From Vibrio sp. NTOU-M3 (GTDB taxonomy: Bacteria; Pseudomonadota; Gammaproteobacteria; Enterobacterales; Vibrionaceae): a DNA stretch of 64,000 nt. The stretch spans positions 744,001-808,000 of the forward strand of contig NZ_CP162100.1 of the NCBI RefSeq assembly GCF_040869035.1, written 5' to 3'. Shown piece by piece: positions 62,053-64,000 of this stretch (position 1 is its first letter; every line of letters begins with the position of its first letter). The translations under genes and the position numbers were made by a program. Below the pieces are notes generated by a model. It ran no database searches, was not told the DNA's origin, and saw nothing but the letters and a program-made list of their open reading frames with translations.

Positions 62053-63015
62053 ATGAAAAAATTAGCAGCGGTAATCTCAGCATCACTTCTTCTTGCATCA
62101 GCATCAGCAAGCGCTGAACTATACGTAGGTGCTAAAGCTGGTAAAGCTTGGCTAGACGATGCATGTGAAGCAACAGCAAACTGCGACAAAGATGACTCAA
62201 CACTGGGTGCGTTTGTTGGTTACGAAATGTGGGACTTCCTATCTATCGAAGCTGGTTACGATTACCTAGGTAAATTCACTGCTGACGGTCTAAACGACGA
62301 GAAAGTAGAAGCTTACACTCTTGCTCCTAAAGTAAACCTACCACTTACTGACGATATCTCTCTATACGGTAAGTTCGGTGGTGCGTTCGTAAACTACGGC
62401 AACGCTGACGATTGGTCATACCTAGGTGCTGCAGGTGTTGAATTCGATTCACACGAGAACGTAACTGTACGTGTTGAATACCAAACAATCACTGACGCGA
62501 ACAACGACATCGTTCGTGCAATGGGTAACTCTGCTACTCTAGGTGTTGTATACAAATTTGGTGGCAGCGAAGAAGTTGCTCCAGTAGTAGTTGAAGAAGA
62601 GCCAGTAGTTGAAGTTGTTGAAGAGCCACAACCAACTGTAGTAACTAAGACTTTCGAAACACAACGTCTTGGCGCTGGTAACTTCGAACTAAACAGCACT
62701 GAACTAAAAGCGGAAAGCGCTTCTAAACTAGACGAGCTAGTTGAGTTCCTAAACACTTACCCACAAGCTAACGTAGAAATCGTAGGTTACACTGACACTT
62801 CAGGTGCAGCTTCTTACAACCAAATGATTTCTGAGAAGCGTGCTCAGTCTGTATCTGACGCTCTAGTTGCTAAAGGTGTTGACGCTTCACGTATCACTGC
62901 ACGTGGCGAAGGCGAGAACAACCCAATCGCTTCTAACGACAACCGTGAAGGTCGTAAACAAAACCGTCGCGTAGAAGTTATCGTTCCAGAATTTGAATAC
63001 CAAGTTCAGCAATAA
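62053..63015 (+). CDS. ompA: outer-membrane protein OmpA
   Basis: A 320-residue protein with a signal peptide (MKKLAAVISASLLLASASAS), an eight-stranded N-terminal barrel (ELYVGAKAGKAWLDD to GVVYKFGG, about residue 175), a hinge rich in E, P and V (PVVVEEEPVVEVVEEPQP), and a C-terminal OmpA-like peptidoglycan-binding domain. The last shows VEIVGYTDTSGAASYNQ, ISEKRAQSVSDAL and NREGRKQNRRVEV with the conserved Asp and Arg for DAP binding. Codon use is highly biased, as expected for an abundant protein. Confidence 0.96.
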   Translation: MKKLAAVISASLLLASASASAELYVGAKAGKAWLDDACEATANCDKDDSTLGAFVGYEMWDFLSIEAGYDYLGKFTADGLNDEKVEAYTLAPKVNLPLTDDISLYGKFGGAFVNYGNADDWSYLGAAGVEFDSHENVTVRVEYQTITDANNDIVRAMGNSATLGVVYKFGGSEEVAPVVVEEEPVVEVVEEPQPTVVTKTFETQRLGAGNFELNSTELKAESASKLDELVEFLNTYPQANVEIVGYTDTSGAASYNQMISEKRAQSVSDALVAKGVDASRITARGEGENNPIASNDNREGRKQNRRVEVIVPEFEYQVQQ

Positions 63016-63048
63016 TTATTGCTTCGATAACAACGACTGTTGAAATTC

Positions 63049-63077
63049 AAAGCCCCGGCATTGCCGGGGCTTTTTCT
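63049..63077 (+). terminator. ompA terminator
   Basis: AAAGCCCCGGCA/TGCCGGGGCTTT followed by TTCTATG. Confidence 0.9.
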
Positions 63078-63115
63078 ATGTGCGTTCAATAATATTGTTG
63101 TCATTCTATGAAACA

Positions 63116-63146
63116 TAAAAAGCCAGTACATTTGTACTGGCTTTTC
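63116..63146 (-). terminator. terminator of the last minus-strand gene
   Basis: AAAAGCCAGTAC/GTACTGGCTTTT with a 4-nt loop; T-run on both strands. Confidence 0.85.
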
Positions 63147-63192
63147 ATTATCTTGCAGCAAAGCAATAGGGTTTAGTGAGTGTAGGTAGAAC

Positions 63193-63699
63193 CTATTTCA
63201 GGTCAATACTCGCTAACCGACCCATGAATTCAAGAATTTCTAAGTTATCTTTATTGGCTTCAAGTAGCGCTTTTTTAGTTTTGGTGTAAGCCCCTAAGCG
63301 ACCATGTTTACTGATGGAGCAAACCACACTGCGATAAATCAGCTTTCCGTTTTCATCGTAGTTACGCCAAGATGCAATATAACATTCATCTTTAGCATCA
63401 GGGTTGGCTTTGGTTGGGCGTGGTTTGAAGATGATCTTGGGTTCCAGTGAGTGAGGAAGGCGTGTCATCAGATAGGGATCTTTCAACAATCGGCGCCAAA
63501 ATTTCCCCCACATTTCGAGTCCTAATTCGTTACGAAGTTTAATCGCTTTTTTCAGTCCTTTTTTTTCTCCAATACGTATGTATCCCACCGACCGGTGCAA
63601 CACTGTGTCGTCGGGTGTATGAATATGTATCTTATAGGCTGTTTTCGCTTTTGAGATAAAGCGATGGCCTGTATTTGTTGTCAGGTTGCTCTTAGCCAT
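63193..63699 (-). CDS. basic protein with two AP2-like segments, function unknown
   Basis: A 168-residue very basic protein (many K and R). It holds two segments that look alike: RSVGYIRIGEKKGLKKAIKL in the first half and RSVVCSISKHGRLGAYTKTK in the second, each preceded by a tyrosine-containing strand (AYKIHIHTP and CYIASWRNY). The pattern of three short strands followed by a lysine-rich helix resembles AP2/ERF-type DNA-binding domains, as found in phage and homing proteins, but the match is weak. The ATG at 63699 was preferred to a frame open to 63747, whose extension is a hydrophobic stretch not expected here. No integrase or nuclease lies nearby. Confidence 0.7.
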   Translation of the reverse strand: MAKSNLTTNTGHRFISKAKTAYKIHIHTPDDTVLHRSVGYIRIGEKKGLKKAIKLRNELGLEMWGKFWRRLLKDPYLMTRLPHSLEPKIIFKPRPTKANPDAKDECYIASWRNYDENGKLIYRSVVCSISKHGRLGAYTKTKKALLEANKDNLEILEFMGRLASIDLK

Positions 63700-64000
63700 T
63701 ATTCCAAGTAATAGTTCTATTAATAAGCAAGCGCACAGGGTAAGCAATTATTAGTAATAATTAAAGTAGTAAAACCTGACATTTCCAATAGAATTATTAA
63801 TAAGAGTTGTAACTGTCTGATTTGTTGTAAATGAAAATTTCAATACAGCTTTTTATCGATCAATATCACGGCACTTTCTCATCTTTCCTACTCTGTTTTG
63901 TGGAAGGTTAATTATCCTTAATCCAACCACAAAGCGGTCTTAATCCTTCTCTATTTACACTGGCGGTTATGTGGATTGAGTTTTATCAGTCCTCAGAGTT
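63700..64000. other. AT-rich region at the right edge, no gene seen
   Basis: This stretch of 301 bp contains only very short open frames (the longest begins with ATG at 63831 and has 26 codons). It should hold the promoter of the minus-strand gene to its left. No repeat or terminator is visible. Confidence 0.5.

Noticed and set aside
62394-62756. 120-codon frame antisense to ompA
   Set aside because: Serine- and threonine-rich shadow caused by strong codon bias of ompA.
63831-63911. Short plus-strand frame at the right edge
   Set aside because: It has only 26 codons, no convincing ribosome-binding site and no recognisable features.

Overview
The window is a stretch of chromosome from a Vibrio species, probably chromosome 1. 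The diagnostic evidence is a toxR-toxS pair divergent from htpG-adk-hemH, the ligA-porin junction, the two OprD-family porins, and the typical gammaproteobacterial block lipA-lipB-ybeD-dacA-rlpA-mrdB-mrdA-rlmH-rsfS-holA-lptE-leuS. The ToxR linker does not match the V. cholerae or V. parahaemolyticus sequences I remember, so I do not name a species. There are no insertion sequences, phage genes, rRNA or CRISPR arrays. Almost everything is vertically inherited core genome, with a few accessory-looking patches.

Layout. 1-581: a tandem array of tRNA-Tyr genes on the minus strand with a strong promoter; the array runs off the left edge. 766-4952: an RND efflux adaptor and pump. 5009-7762: a YitT membrane protein, glyA behind a PurR box, and a small lipoprotein. 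7913-20468: a long minus-strand run for lipoate synthesis, cell-wall elongation, ribosome maturation, LPS export and leucyl-tRNA synthetase. 20613-26743: a zinc-ribbon protein, then lnt-corC-ybeY-ybeZ-miaB (minus). 27034-36390: ubiF, the PTS operon ptsH-ptsI-crr, cysK, cysZ, zipA and ligA. 36912-43492: an OprD-type porin, a small secreted peptide, a candidate sRNA, an nfeD-qmcA membrane pair, a CnoX-like chaperedoxin, and two short-chain/epimerase genes. 43732-46604: a tightly overlapping four-gene operon encoding two DUF1538 membrane proteins, a PII-like protein and a CBS-pair protein, followed by yfcE. 46652-53377: a selenoprotein-W-like protein, a TauE/SafE exporter, toxS-toxR, htpG, adk and hemH. 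53841-59621: a KdgM-type porin, a DUF411 protein and copA behind a CueR-type promoter, and a chitoporin-like OprD porin. 59681-63699: a DUF2799 lipoprotein, gltX, ompA and an uncharacterised basic protein.

The best candidate for an undescribed system is the operon at 43732-46004. Two paralogous membrane proteins of unknown function are translationally coupled to a PII-like sensor and a CBS-domain nucleotide sensor. The arrangement resembles a nucleotide-gated transporter built from split halves. Secondary points of interest are the structured intercistronic stem-loops in the pts operon, the tRNA-Tyr spacer hairpin with a compensated base change, an orphan plus-strand terminator that may end a small RNA, and a 57-residue secreted peptide. 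All assignments come from reading the sequence and remembered family features; no database search was run.
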